Source: Moraxella oblonga NBRC 102422 (GTDB taxonomy: Bacteria > Pseudomonadota > Gammaproteobacteria > Pseudomonadales > Moraxellaceae). From it: a stretch of 64,000 nucleotides of DNA. A program made the translations under genes and the position numbers. The notes under the pieces were generated by a model. That model did no database searches and was not told the origin of the DNA. It worked only from the letters and a program-made list of their open reading frames with translations. The stretch's first letter is position 1. Every line of letters begins with the position of its first letter. Positions 1 through 8,617 of this stretch are shown here, piece by piece. The stretch lies in NCBI RefSeq assembly GCF_001598275.1, contig NZ_BCYQ01000005.1, positions 62,001 to 126,000 of the forward strand, written 5' to 3'.

Positions 1-1063
1 TGCCTTTTAAAAATGCCTCCACCGCCACTTCATTAGCCCCATTTAAAATAATGCACGCCCCATTGCCAAGTTTCATTGCTTGTTTGGCAAGGGCTAGGCA
101 GGCAAACTTTTGTTCATCAGGTTTGATAAATTCCAATGCCGACATTTCAAAGAGATTTAATGGCTTAACCCCACTTTTGATTCTATTGGGATAAGCCAGT
201 GCATAGCCAATCGGTGTTTTCATATCAGGTGTGCCACATTGTGCCAAAAACGAGCCGTCCACATACTCCACCATTGAATGCACCACACTTTGAGGGTGAA
301 TGACCACGCCCACATCGTCCACCCCCACACCAAACAGATGACAAGCCTCAATCAGCTCCAAGCCCTTATTCATCATCGTGTTGGAATCCACCGTAATTTT
401 TGCCCCCATTGACCAGTTGGGGTGATTGACCGCCTGTGCGACACTTGCCGTACGCATTTGGTCATAAGATTTATGCAAAAACGCCCCACCGCTTGCGGTT
501 AGCCAAAGTTTTTTTATGCCAAAATTTTCTTGATACATCAAGGTATTATCATCTTGTAGTGCCTTTGGCAAACATTGAAAAATGGCGTTATGCTCACTGT
601 CAATGGGCAAAATGGTTGCCCCTGTCTCTTTGGCAGTTTTGATGACCAAATCGCCTGCCATCACAAGGGCTTCTTTGTTGGCAAGGAGCACTTTTTTGCC
701 TGCTTGTACCGCCGATAAAGTGGAGCTAAGCCCTGCTCCGCCCACAATGGCACACACCACCGTATCAGCCTTGTCGTGCCGTGCAATAAAATCTAGCCCA
801 TCACTTACTTTTAAAATTTGGGTGGATAGCTTTAAGGCATTGATTTTGCTTTTAAATTCCTCAAAATAGGCATCGCCAATCACCGCAAATACTGGGTTAA
901 ATTCTTGACAAATGTCCAAAAGCTTTTGTACATTAGAAAAGCCAGAAACAGCAAATAAACGGTAACTGCCTGAATGCAGACGGATTAAATCAAGCGTGCT
1001 GGCACCGATAGAGCCTGTGGCACCTAGCAGAGTAATGGATTGGGGTTTGGGGGAAGTGGTCAT
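1..1063 (-). CDS. dxr: 1-deoxy-D-xylulose 5-phosphate reductoisomerase, C-terminus beyond window
   Basis: Cytoplasmic NADPH-dependent enzyme that makes 2-C-methyl-D-erythritol 4-phosphate, the committed step of the MEP isoprenoid pathway; ispG of the same pathway lies at 35.4 kb. I translated it from the ATG at 1063. The N-terminal Rossmann motif LLGATGSIGAST (residues 11-22) binds NADPH. Further in are the substrate and metal-site motifs LLANKEALVMAG, PIDSEHNAIFQ, LTASGGAF, NHPNWSMGAKITVDSNT and HPQSVVHSMVEY, all typical of Dxr. About 354 residues are present, and the family is usually near 400, so only the C-terminal domain is missing through the window edge. It follows the MltB-like gene on the same strand after a 120-bp gap that holds a hairpin, so it is probably transcribed separately. 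Identity is secure. Confidence 0.97.
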   Translation of the reverse strand, partial: MTTSPKPQSITLLGATGSIGASTLDLIRLHSGSYRLFAVSGFSNVQKLLDICQEFNPVFAVIGDAYFEEFKSKINALKLSTQILKVSDGLDFIARHDKADTVVCAIVGGAGLSSTLSAVQAGKKVLLANKEALVMAGDLVIKTAKETGATILPIDSEHNAIFQCLPKALQDDNTLMYQENFGIKKLWLTASGGAFLHKSYDQMRTASVAQAVNHPNWSMGAKITVDSNTMMNKGLELIEACHLFGVGVDDVGVVIHPQSVVHSMVEYVDGSFLAQCGTPDMKTPIGYALAYPNRIKSGVKPLNLFEMSALEFIKPDEQKFACLALAKQAMKLGNGACIILNGANEVAVEAFLKG

Positions 1064-1139
1064 TTTCACGATTTATTAAGATTGGAGGAATTGTAATACT
1101 TAGTCTCATTTGCCATTTATAATCATCAACAGCAAAAGA

Positions 1140-1165
1140 ATAGGCGGTTAATTTAACACGCCTAT
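1140..1165 (-). terminator. weak terminator hairpin after the MltB-like gene
   Basis: Inverted repeat with 7-bp arms (ATAGGCG / CGCCTAT) around an AT-rich loop, 19 bp beyond the stop of the lytic transglycosylase gene. On the minus strand it is followed by TTCTTTTG, so it may act as a modest intrinsic terminator. Confidence 0.45.
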
Positions 1166-1183
1166 CATATTACACCAAATCAA

Positions 1184-2587
1184 TCATTGTATCAATGTGC
1201 GAGCAGAATTTTGAGTGATAAATCCATCAGGAAGACGCCCATTATCCGCCTGCCAACGAGCAAAGGCACGGCGAGTATTCGCCCCTGCGATGCCATCAGG
1301 TGTGCCTGTATTGTAGCCTTTTTGATTGAGGTTTTGTTGTAATCTTTTGATTTGTTCAGTAGATAAAGGTTTCTCTTGACGAGGCCAACCTGCCACAATA
1401 CCGTCTTGGTGATTGATACGTTTGCCAAGCAGTGCTACACCCAACGCATAGTTGGTAGAGTTGTTATAAACTTTAATCACTTCAAAGTTTTGGGTAGTCA
1501 AAAGTGCAGGTCCGTTGATACCAGCAGGCAACCACAGTTCTGCCAAAGCTTGACCTGCCATATACTCACTACCCACTGGCGACACACCATAAGCACGCCA
1601 TGTATCCAAGGGCAATCTTTGACCGATAAGCTGTGGGTTTAAATTGCTTGGTAAACGTACCTCATAATAAGCCTCCAAACCACGCACCCAACCGCTATTT
1701 GCCAGATAGTTGGCAGTTGACGACAACGCATCAGACACCATCCAAGGATTTTTACGTCCATCATTGTTGCCATCAACACCGTATTGTAGCCAAGTTGATG
1801 GGATAAATTGGGTATGCCCCATACCACCTGCCCACGAGCCTTTTAGCTCACTTCTGGCAACATCGTCTCGCTGAATCATCTGTGTCATAGCCAACAGTTC
1901 ACCTTCGGCAAAGGCACGTCTACGACCATCATATGCCAAACTGGACAAGGCATCAACCAAATTCATGCTACCTGTACCAGCACCATAAGAGGACTCCAAG
2001 CCCCAAATCGCTACCACGATTTGCTTGGGTACACCATACTGCTGCTCTAGGCGACTTAGAAGCGATGGATACTCGCTCACCTGTTTTCTGCCTTGTGTGA
2101 TGCGGTTGGTTGAGGCAGCACCCTCAATATACTCCCAAGGCATTTTAGAAAATTCGGCTTGTTTTTTATCCAAAGCAACCACTTGGCTATTTAGGCTTAC
2201 CCCATTCATCAGGCGGTTGACGCTATCACTAGAATAGCCAGAGGCTATGGCACGGCGGATAAAGTCATTTTTCCATTCGTTAAAACTGCTGTATTGATGA
2301 GTCGGAACAGTTGATGCCTGCATAGGAGTGGTAGGCGTTGCCGTCATAGATGGCATTGCAATGGGGGTATGATAAGAGGTCGTTGTGTTAATGGTGGTAC
2401 TAACAGGTTGGACTGGCATACCCGCCTGATTATGAATGATAACCACCGATGGATTTGGGTTATTGGCATTGATAACCCTAGTAGGCTGATTATTGGTTCT
2501 TGGAGCAGAACCGCACGACATCAAGACACCTGCCACTAATGCTGTCACACCTACGCGAAGTGCAGTATGTTGATATGGTTGACTCAT
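1184..2587 (-). CDS. lipoprotein lytic murein transglycosylase, MltB family
   Basis: Cleaves the beta-1,4 MurNAc-GlcNAc bond of peptidoglycan to give anhydromuropeptides; expected to sit on the periplasmic face of the outer membrane. The start is placed at the ATG at 2587, which has GGA six bases upstream and leads straight into a signal peptide with a lipobox ending VLMSC. A longer TTG-initiated reading reaches 2617 but has no ribosome site and overlaps a TATAAT-like -10. A proline- and threonine-rich linker of about 60 residues follows. Then comes the SLT_2-type domain with the catalytic motif AIWGLESSYG (the Glu is residue 198 from this start) and GGMGHTQFIPSTW. It ends in a PG_binding_1 domain (LQQNLNQKGYNTGTPDG to the C-terminus). 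It lies 58 bp after sdaA on the same strand. Confidence 0.92.
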   Translation of the reverse strand: MSQPYQHTALRVGVTALVAGVLMSCGSAPRTNNQPTRVINANNPNPSVVIIHNQAGMPVQPVSTTINTTTSYHTPIAMPSMTATPTTPMQASTVPTHQYSSFNEWKNDFIRRAIASGYSSDSVNRLMNGVSLNSQVVALDKKQAEFSKMPWEYIEGAASTNRITQGRKQVSEYPSLLSRLEQQYGVPKQIVVAIWGLESSYGAGTGSMNLVDALSSLAYDGRRRAFAEGELLAMTQMIQRDDVARSELKGSWAGGMGHTQFIPSTWLQYGVDGNNDGRKNPWMVSDALSSTANYLANSGWVRGLEAYYEVRLPSNLNPQLIGQRLPLDTWRAYGVSPVGSEYMAGQALAELWLPAGINGPALLTTQNFEVIKVYNNSTNYALGVALLGKRINHQDGIVAGWPRQEKPLSTEQIKRLQQNLNQKGYNTGTPDGIAGANTRRAFARWQADNGRLPDGFITQNSARTLIQ

Positions 2588-2645
2588 ATTAAATCCAAAA
2601 ATTAAATAAATACTCAATTATACTACTTTTTAAATAAAAAATCAA

Positions 2646-4067
2646 TTAACATTGACTAAACCCATGACCAACAAACACACTAGGAATGCGATTATCGGCA
2701 TGGATAGCAAGTCCGCCCCGTGCCGTCTCTTTGTATTTATCCATCATATCAAGCCCTGTCTCTTTCATGGTCAAAATCACCTTATCAAGCGACACATGAT
2801 GTATGCCATCACCACGCAAGGCAAGGCGAGCAGCGTTGATGGCTTTGACAGATGCCATTGCATTACGCTCAATACACGGCACCTGAACCAGTCCACCAAT
2901 GGGATCACAGGTTAGACCAAGATTATGTTCAAGTCCGATTTCGGCAGCATTTAGGCATTGAGCCACCGTTCCACCCAGCACATGAGCCAATCCTGCTGCT
3001 GCCATTGCACAAGCAGAGCCAACCTCGCCTTGACAGCCCACTTCTGCCCCAGAAATAGAAGCATTCTGCTTGATTAACGCACCAATTGCCCCAGCCACAA
3101 GTAAAAATTCACGCACACCCTGATAGCTAAACGTTGGAATAAACCCACGATAATAATGAAGCACCGCAGGAATAATCCCTGCCGCTCCATTGGTGGGGGC
3201 AGTAACGACACGTCCACCTGAGGCATTTTGTTCATTGACGGCAAGAGCATATAGGTTCACCCAATCCATCGCCAAAAGCCCGCCATCTGATTTGCCATAT
3301 TCTTTGGAGAGTTGGTCATATAGATTTTTGGCACGGCGTTTTACGCCAAGTCCCCCCGGCAAGATACCATCTTTTTGGCAACCTTCGGATACACACGCCT
3401 GCATGACTTCCCAAATTTCGTTGAGATATTCTTTAATCTCATCTTCTGTCCGAACCGCCAACTCATTTTTCATCATCAGCTCACTAATAGAGCACCCATG
3501 CGTTTGGCACAGTCTGGATAAATCGGTCGCCATTTCAAACGGATAAGGATAAGGCGAGGTTGTCTCTGTTTGAGTTTGTAAATTTTCCTTAATGCCAACA
3601 TCATCTAACACAAAACCCCCACCCACCGAAAAATAAGTGCGAGTATGCGTTTTGCCATCTGCCAAAATCACTGTCAAGCTCATGGCGTTGGGGTGTTGAG
3701 GCAAGGTTACATCGCTGTACCACAAAATATCTGTTTTTTCATCAAAATCAATCAGATGACGACCACCCAAATTCATCTTTTTGTGATGATAAATGAGCGA
3801 TAGATACTCATCAGTACGTGTCGTATCTATCGTGCGTGGCTCATGCCCCAAAAGCCCAAGCAGTACCGCCGTATCGGTGGCGTGTCCTTTGCCTGTGGCA
3901 GACAATGAACCATACAGAGCGATTTGGATTTTTTTAATACCGCCAAACTCACCTGCAAGCACTTCATCAAGATACACCAAAAATTGTCCGCTCGCCACCA
4001 TAGGTCCAACCGTATGCGAACTTGATGGTCCAACACCGATTTTAAACATATCAAATACACTAATCAT
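2646..4067 (-). CDS. sdaA: L-serine ammonia-lyase (single-chain, iron-sulfur)
   Basis: Deaminates L-serine to pyruvate and ammonia with an oxygen-labile [4Fe-4S] cluster; cytoplasmic. The 473 residues contain the N-terminal beta domain (starting ISVFDMFKIGVGPSSSHTVGPM) fused to the alpha domain, as in E. coli SdaA/SdaB. The cluster cysteines are visible as GAEVGCQGEVG (Cys345), LTCDPIGG (Cys387) and VPCIERN (Cys398). The motif TAPTNGAAGIIPAVLHYY is also typical. The start codon follows the WG-repeat gene stop by only three bases, and its GGAG ribosome site lies inside that gene's last codons. coaE, the WG gene and sdaA therefore read as one operon. Supplies pyruvate from serine. Confidence 0.97.
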   Translation of the reverse strand: MISVFDMFKIGVGPSSSHTVGPMVASGQFLVYLDEVLAGEFGGIKKIQIALYGSLSATGKGHATDTAVLLGLLGHEPRTIDTTRTDEYLSLIYHHKKMNLGGRHLIDFDEKTDILWYSDVTLPQHPNAMSLTVILADGKTHTRTYFSVGGGFVLDDVGIKENLQTQTETTSPYPYPFEMATDLSRLCQTHGCSISELMMKNELAVRTEDEIKEYLNEIWEVMQACVSEGCQKDGILPGGLGVKRRAKNLYDQLSKEYGKSDGGLLAMDWVNLYALAVNEQNASGGRVVTAPTNGAAGIIPAVLHYYRGFIPTFSYQGVREFLLVAGAIGALIKQNASISGAEVGCQGEVGSACAMAAAGLAHVLGGTVAQCLNAAEIGLEHNLGLTCDPIGGLVQVPCIERNAMASVKAINAARLALRGDGIHHVSLDKVILTMKETGLDMMDKYKETARGGLAIHADNRIPSVFVGHGFSQC

Positions 4068-4070
4068 TTT

Positions 4071-5012
4071 TTAACACTCCACGTTTGTGCCTTTTTTGTT
4101 AATACACAACTTTGTACCGTCATGCAAATTGGCAATCCATGCTTTTCCTTGATAAAAAGTCAATGGCTCTTTGTATTTGGGTAAATGTTCACTGCCAAAA
4201 TCAAACCCATCCACCTCAAACCGAAACGGCACGACCAAGTTACCCCCCACATCAATAAACCCCCATTTATCACCCTGTCGCACACCTGCCAACCCCTCGC
4301 TATATGGCTTGACCTCATCAAAGACATACCGAATCATCGGCACGCCATCGCCATCAACAAACCCCCATTTACCATCCACTTGTCTAGGAAACAACGCCAT
4401 CTGAACAGTAGGTTTTGGCAAAGAGGTTTTGGTGTCAGTAGTTTTGGTGTTTGGCGTATACTGTGGCATGGCAGTGGGGGCAGAGGGCAGTTTTTGACCT
4501 GATTTATCAATAGCATACGTACCGCTTTTGGTAACGACTGTTGCACGACCACCAACAAAATCACTAATGGACGTGATGCTTTTATCGGCTTTGACGATGG
4601 TTTTGCCTGTCGTATCAATCACGCCAAACCCACCATTTTGACGCACCACAATCCGTCCCTCATGCACGCCCCTTGCCCACGCACCGCCGTTCATTGGCTG
4701 GTAATTAAAATTAACCACCACTTTACCTTTTTCGTTGATGTAGCCAACTTTACCGCCCTTTTTGACTGGCAACAATCCTGAGTGAAATTCACCACCCAAT
4801 GCCCGCTCATAAGCGAACAAATCCGTCATTTTTTCACCCTTTTTATCAAGAAGAGCCACAGGTGCACCATCATCTTTGACCGCCAAATACACGCCTGCCC
4901 GAGCGGTGCAACTGACGTGTTTATAATAACTTTTGGGAATTTGGCAAGCATGGGCAAACACACTCACGCCCAAACCTGCCACCAATAATGTTAATTGCCG
5001 TGTTATTTTCAT
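4071..5012 (-). CDS. exported WG-repeat protein
   Basis: 313 residues. A cleavable signal peptide (MKITRQLTLLVAGLGVSVFAHAC) is followed by several WG-type repeats of the pattern VDGKWGFVDGDG, GDKWGFIDVGG and GKVGYINEKGK. The repeats run in two blocks: about residues 50-165 and about 205-285. A low-complexity Thr/Lys linker near residue 185 separates the blocks. WG repeats fold into beta structures, and their role is generally unknown. Four cysteines (two near the mature N-terminus, two at the extreme C-terminus) could form periplasmic disulfides. The gene overlaps the end of coaE by 4 bp (ATGA), which suggests translational coupling. No enzymatic function can be assigned. Confidence 0.8.
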   Translation of the reverse strand: MKITRQLTLLVAGLGVSVFAHACQIPKSYYKHVSCTARAGVYLAVKDDGAPVALLDKKGEKMTDLFAYERALGGEFHSGLLPVKKGGKVGYINEKGKVVVNFNYQPMNGGAWARGVHEGRIVVRQNGGFGVIDTTGKTIVKADKSITSISDFVGGRATVVTKSGTYAIDKSGQKLPSAPTAMPQYTPNTKTTDTKTSLPKPTVQMALFPRQVDGKWGFVDGDGVPMIRYVFDEVKPYSEGLAGVRQGDKWGFIDVGGNLVVPFRFEVDGFDFGSEHLPKYKEPLTFYQGKAWIANLHDGTKLCINKKGTNVEC

Positions 5013-5644
5013 AAACTTTTATCAACCAATGTCAAATATTTATCATGTAGTATTGCCAACTGTGCATACAACGCCTCCAAATCTCCTGAATTATCCACCA
5101 CATCATCGGCATAAGCAAGACGAGTTGCTCGGTCAATTTGGCGGCTGATGATGTCCAAAATCTGCTGTTGGCTTTGACCGTCTCGCTGACTGGCTCGCTT
5201 GATTTGAACATCAACAGGAACATCTACCACCAAAATCCGCTGACACAACGCCGTCAATCCCTTGTCTTCACCCTTAATACTCTCCAACAAAAGTGGTACG
5301 GATAATATCACATAAGGACTCTTTGTCTTTGATAACTCCTTGTGGATACCAGCACGAATGGCAGGGTGAGTGATGGCGTTTAGGCGTGCCACTGCATTTG
5401 GGTTATTAAAAATACGCCCACGCAATGCCACACGGTCAAGTTCACCACCAACCACAATATCTGCCCCAAAGGCTTTTTGCAATTCTGTCAAAATCGGTGA
5501 GCCTTTGGCAGTAATGGTTCGGCTAATCACATCAGCATCTACGATGTCAATACCTTGTGTGGCAAACCAGTTGCTCACCGCCGTTTTGCCACTACCAATA
5601 CCGCCTGTCAGACCGATGATAAATTTGTGTAAAAATGGTTGCAT
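5009..5644 (-). CDS. coaE: dephospho-CoA kinase
   Basis: Last step of coenzyme A synthesis: phosphorylates the 3'-hydroxyl of dephospho-CoA with ATP, in the cytoplasm. The P-loop GGIGSGKT is at residues 14-21, followed by VDADVISR, the substrate-binding HPAIR motif and the lid region with RDGQ. 211 residues is normal for the family (about 200). It is the first gene of a minus-strand run with the WG-repeat gene and sdaA, and is divergent from tsaD across 96 bp. In many gammaproteobacteria coaE sits with pilD; that neighbour is absent here. Confidence 0.96.
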   Translation of the reverse strand: MQPFLHKFIIGLTGGIGSGKTAVSNWFATQGIDIVDADVISRTITAKGSPILTELQKAFGADIVVGGELDRVALRGRIFNNPNAVARLNAITHPAIRAGIHKELSKTKSPYVILSVPLLLESIKGEDKGLTALCQRILVVDVPVDVQIKRASQRDGQSQQQILDIISRQIDRATRLAYADDVVDNSGDLEALYAQLAILHDKYLTLVDKSL

Positions 5645-5740
5645 GAAAAATTTGTCCGATATTTTGGCAAACTTTACGCCAAAAATTTTAGAAAATCAAG
5701 GCATAAATGATATAATGATAATTTTTAAATCAAGAATATC

Positions 5741-6766
5741 ATGAAAGTATTAGGTTTAGAAACATCATGTGATGAAACAGGACTTGCTATTTATGACAGC
5801 ACACTCAATGACGGCAAAGGGGGCGTACTCGCCCAAGTGCTATATAGCCAAGTGGAGTTGCATGCCACTTATGGTGGGGTTGTGCCAGAGCTTGCCAGCC
5901 GAGACCACATTCGCAAACTGACACCACTTTTGGACGAATTACTAAAACAGGCCAACATCACCAAAACAGACATCGATGCAGTCGCCTACACCAAAGGGCC
6001 GGGTTTGATTGGGGCACTCATGACAGGGGCGTTGTTTGGGCGGACACTTGCCTATGCCCTAGACGTGCCAGCGATAGGCGTACACCACATGGAAGGGCAT
6101 TTGCTTGCACCACTTTTGGGTGATGACAACATTAATTTTCCTTTCGTGTGCCTTTTGGTGTCAGGGGGTCATACCATGCTTGTGCGTGCAGACGGTGTGG
6201 GGCAGTATGAGATTTTGGGAGAGAGCATTGATGATGCGGTAGGCGAATGTTTTGACAAAACTGCCAAAATGCTAGGATTGCCCTATCCTGGGGGACCAAA
6301 TGTGGAAAAACTTGCCAAAAATGGCAACCCCCACGCCTACACCCTACCCCGCCCCCTACTCCATCAGGGCTTGGATTTTAGTTTTAGTGGCATGAAAACA
6401 GCAGTGCACAATCTCATCAAAGACACAGCAGGTTCGGACGATGACCCTACAGTGCGAGCAGATATTGCGTCTAGTTTTCAGTATGCGGTGGTGGACACCC
6501 TCACCAAAAAATGTATCAAAGCCCTAAAACAAACTGGGCTTAAAAAACTCATCATCGCAGGGGGCGTATCTGCCAACCTAGCCCTACGCACCCAATTGGA
6601 ACAAGCATTACAAAAAGTCAACGCCCACGTTCACTATGCTCCCATACACCTATGTACGGATAATGGAGCGATGATAGCTTATGCAGGATTTTGTCGGCTC
6701 AACATGGGACAAACGGACGATTTGTCAGTGGCGTGCGTACCAAGATGGAGCATGGAGAGTCTGTAA
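5741..6766 (+). CDS. tsaD: tRNA N6-adenosine threonylcarbamoyltransferase
   Basis: Transfers the threonylcarbamoyl group to A37 of ANN-decoding tRNAs (t6A), working with TsaB, TsaC and TsaE. 341 residues, the usual length. The ASKHA-fold ATPase motifs are visible: [11 protein letters not shown] at the N-terminus, the metal-binding HHMEGH at 115-120, LVSGGHTML, and the C-terminal [13 protein letters not shown] with the Asp of [12 protein letters not shown]. It is preceded by a TATAAT (5711-5716) in a short divergent promoter region shared with coaE. The CAU tRNA and hisS elsewhere in the window belong to the same translation apparatus. Confidence 0.98.
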   Translation: MKVLGLETSCDETGLAIYDSTLNDGKGGVLAQVLYSQVELHATYGGVVPELASRDHIRKLTPLLDELLKQANITKTDIDAVAYTKGPGLIGALMTGALFGRTLAYALDVPAIGVHHMEGHLLAPLLGDDNINFPFVCLLVSGGHTMLVRADGVGQYEILGESIDDAVGECFDKTAKMLGLPYPGGPNVEKLAKNGNPHAYTLPRPLLHQGLDFSFSGMKTAVHNLIKDTAGSDDDPTVRADIASSFQYAVVDTLTKKCIKALKQTGLKKLIIAGGVSANLALRTQLEQALQKVNAHVHYAPIHLCTDNGAMIAYAGFCRLNMGQTDDLSVACVPRWSMESL

Positions 6767-6773
6767 ATGACTA

Positions 6774-6795
6774 GGGGTTGGTGGATACCAGCCCC
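6774..6795. terminator. hairpin between tsaD and the convergent lipoprotein gene
   Basis: Near-perfect inverted repeat (GGGGTTGGT / ACCAGCCCC) with a 4-base loop, starting seven bases after the tsaD stop. It lacks a clear U-tract, so termination efficiency is uncertain. Confidence 0.4.
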
Positions 6796-6916
6796 TGTTT
6801 ATTAGTCTAAGTCATACGATATAAGGCTTTGTCTTTCAATGCGTGTTAATGTCTTAGTTTTTCTAAACCACCCTCAAACAACATGAGTTCCCATTGGCAG
6901 ACTCATCGCCCAATCA

Positions 6917-8593
6917 TTACGGCTCATCACCCAATTCTATACCCTCCAAACTCTCGGCACTCGCTTCACCTTGCCCAAAAAGTAGGTTTGACAAAATGCC
7001 TAGATATTTATCATCACTATTTTCTAAGGCTTTTTGCAACTTATCTTGATAATCAAACAAGTTGACGGTATTATCAGCAGTGGGGCGTTGTAGATGGGTT
7101 GGTAGTCGTTCAAAACTCATAGAATGATTGGGCAGAATCTGTGTAAATACATCAACCAATACTGGCTCATCATACGCCACTTTGGGACTACTTGGATAAT
7201 AACGCTGATGAAGCCAAGCAATCTTGGTACCGTTTAGCCCATAATGTGTAACAGGCGTGTATTGACTTACTTTTTCATCTTTATCCTCTTGGCTAGCAAG
7301 TTCGTCTTGGTATGCCAAGGCTTGATTTTGCAAACTTGACATCAACATTGTCATAAAAAAACGACTGTTAAAGGTTGGTTTAACCTCTTTATCTTCCAAG
7401 GTGGTTTCGGTATTTTTGACGTGAATCACACTTTCACCATCAACAATCTCACGCTCCTCATGGTTGATGTCTTGGGGGGCAAGCATGGGATATTTTGCCA
7501 CGATGGTGTGATACAAATTATCCTTAAAGACATAGTCGGCATACGCCTTGTCCTTAGGATTGCTTGTAATGGCAATGATGTGAGGCGTGTTTTTGATGAG
7601 TGTTTGCTTGTCGGTTGGTAAGTTATCAAAAAATGGCAACGCTGTCATGCCCTGACCAAAATTTTGGGCAGGTAGCACCATGAATCGCTCTTTTTGAGCC
7701 TCCTTTATCGCCATGATAAAATCTTTGGTAAAATTTTCTGGCAAACTGCCGTCATTGATGGGCAAAAATAGCCATTTATCTTTCCATTTATCACCCAACG
7801 TTTTATCCAACGCTTGACTGTTTGCCAACGCAAAATTATCCGCCCAAAAATAAACCCCGCCCGCATTCAAATCCACATAAACAGGCTGATTGATGTGTAG
7901 TTTGATGTTTTTGGCATGATAATTGGCACTTGGTAATGCGGTAATGACCCCCTTTAACGGCTCATAGCTACCCACCATAGAGATGGCGGTTGGTTTGATG
8001 AGGTATTCATGAACCAATGTGGCTTTTTTTGCATCTAGGGCGGTATGGTGAATGTCGTGTGCTTTGGTGTTGTTTTTCATGTCATGTACTGCTTGCATCA
8101 CTTTTTCAAGTGTCTTGCCACTAACCCACGCATCATGGTCTTTACCCAAAGCAAAAATATCATCTTCGGCAATCAAGCTGTTTTGACATGCCAAAAACTC
8201 TTTTTTGATTTGTTTTTTTTGCTTGCTGTATTTATCATCATCAATATCACCATCATCAGCTTTGACCGTTTTTAGGAGTGCCACATAAGCCTCATCATGC
8301 GTGATGTTGCACTTTTCACTCATATCATCATAAGCCGACAGTTGTTCAGGCGTAGCATTTGCCAACACTTCACGGCGGATTTGGTTGGATACATAAACTT
8401 CTGTACGATAATCAAATGATGAACGCAATTGTGATTTTAGGGCTTCTTGCAAGATTTCTTTGGGTTGACCGTGTGGGCTGTGCTGAATTTGAGTAGACAT
8501 CACAGGTGCAATATCAGAACTTTTGGTGGTGGCACACGCTGTCAATATCATCACACCAACCACCACACTTAAAGGTTTTAATAAAAATTTCAT
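6917..8593 (-). CDS. large lipoprotein of unknown function (558 aa)
   Basis: I do not recognise the family. The start is well supported by AAGGA six bases upstream. The signal peptide MKFLLKPLSVVVGVMILTAC ends in a lipobox (LTAC), so the mature protein is a lipoprotein, probably in the outer membrane. The body is soluble, hydrophilic and lysine/aspartate-rich, with no membrane segment. The middle part (about 225-330) is more hydrophobic and beta-like (QPVYVDLNAGGVYFWADN). The gene lies 24 bp after a second, larger lipoprotein gene on the same strand. The two signal sequences are alike, and both proteins have a central segment of the type QPVYVDLNAGG / LPVSLDFGAG, so they may be distant paralogs. 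No catalytic motif was seen. Confidence 0.75.
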   Translation of the reverse strand: MKFLLKPLSVVVGVMILTACATTKSSDIAPVMSTQIQHSPHGQPKEILQEALKSQLRSSFDYRTEVYVSNQIRREVLANATPEQLSAYDDMSEKCNITHDEAYVALLKTVKADDGDIDDDKYSKQKKQIKKEFLACQNSLIAEDDIFALGKDHDAWVSGKTLEKVMQAVHDMKNNTKAHDIHHTALDAKKATLVHEYLIKPTAISMVGSYEPLKGVITALPSANYHAKNIKLHINQPVYVDLNAGGVYFWADNFALANSQALDKTLGDKWKDKWLFLPINDGSLPENFTKDFIMAIKEAQKERFMVLPAQNFGQGMTALPFFDNLPTDKQTLIKNTPHIIAITSNPKDKAYADYVFKDNLYHTIVAKYPMLAPQDINHEEREIVDGESVIHVKNTETTLEDKEVKPTFNSRFFMTMLMSSLQNQALAYQDELASQEDKDEKVSQYTPVTHYGLNGTKIAWLHQRYYPSSPKVAYDEPVLVDVFTQILPNHSMSFERLPTHLQRPTADNTVNLFDYQDKLQKALENSDDKYLGILSNLLFGQGEASAESLEGIELGDEP

Positions 8594-8617
8594 CTTGTAT
8601 CCTTTTATATCTATACA

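Noticed and set aside
436-869. Plus-strand frames opposite dxr
   Set aside because: They are shadows of the dxr coding sequence and show no independent start signals or domains.
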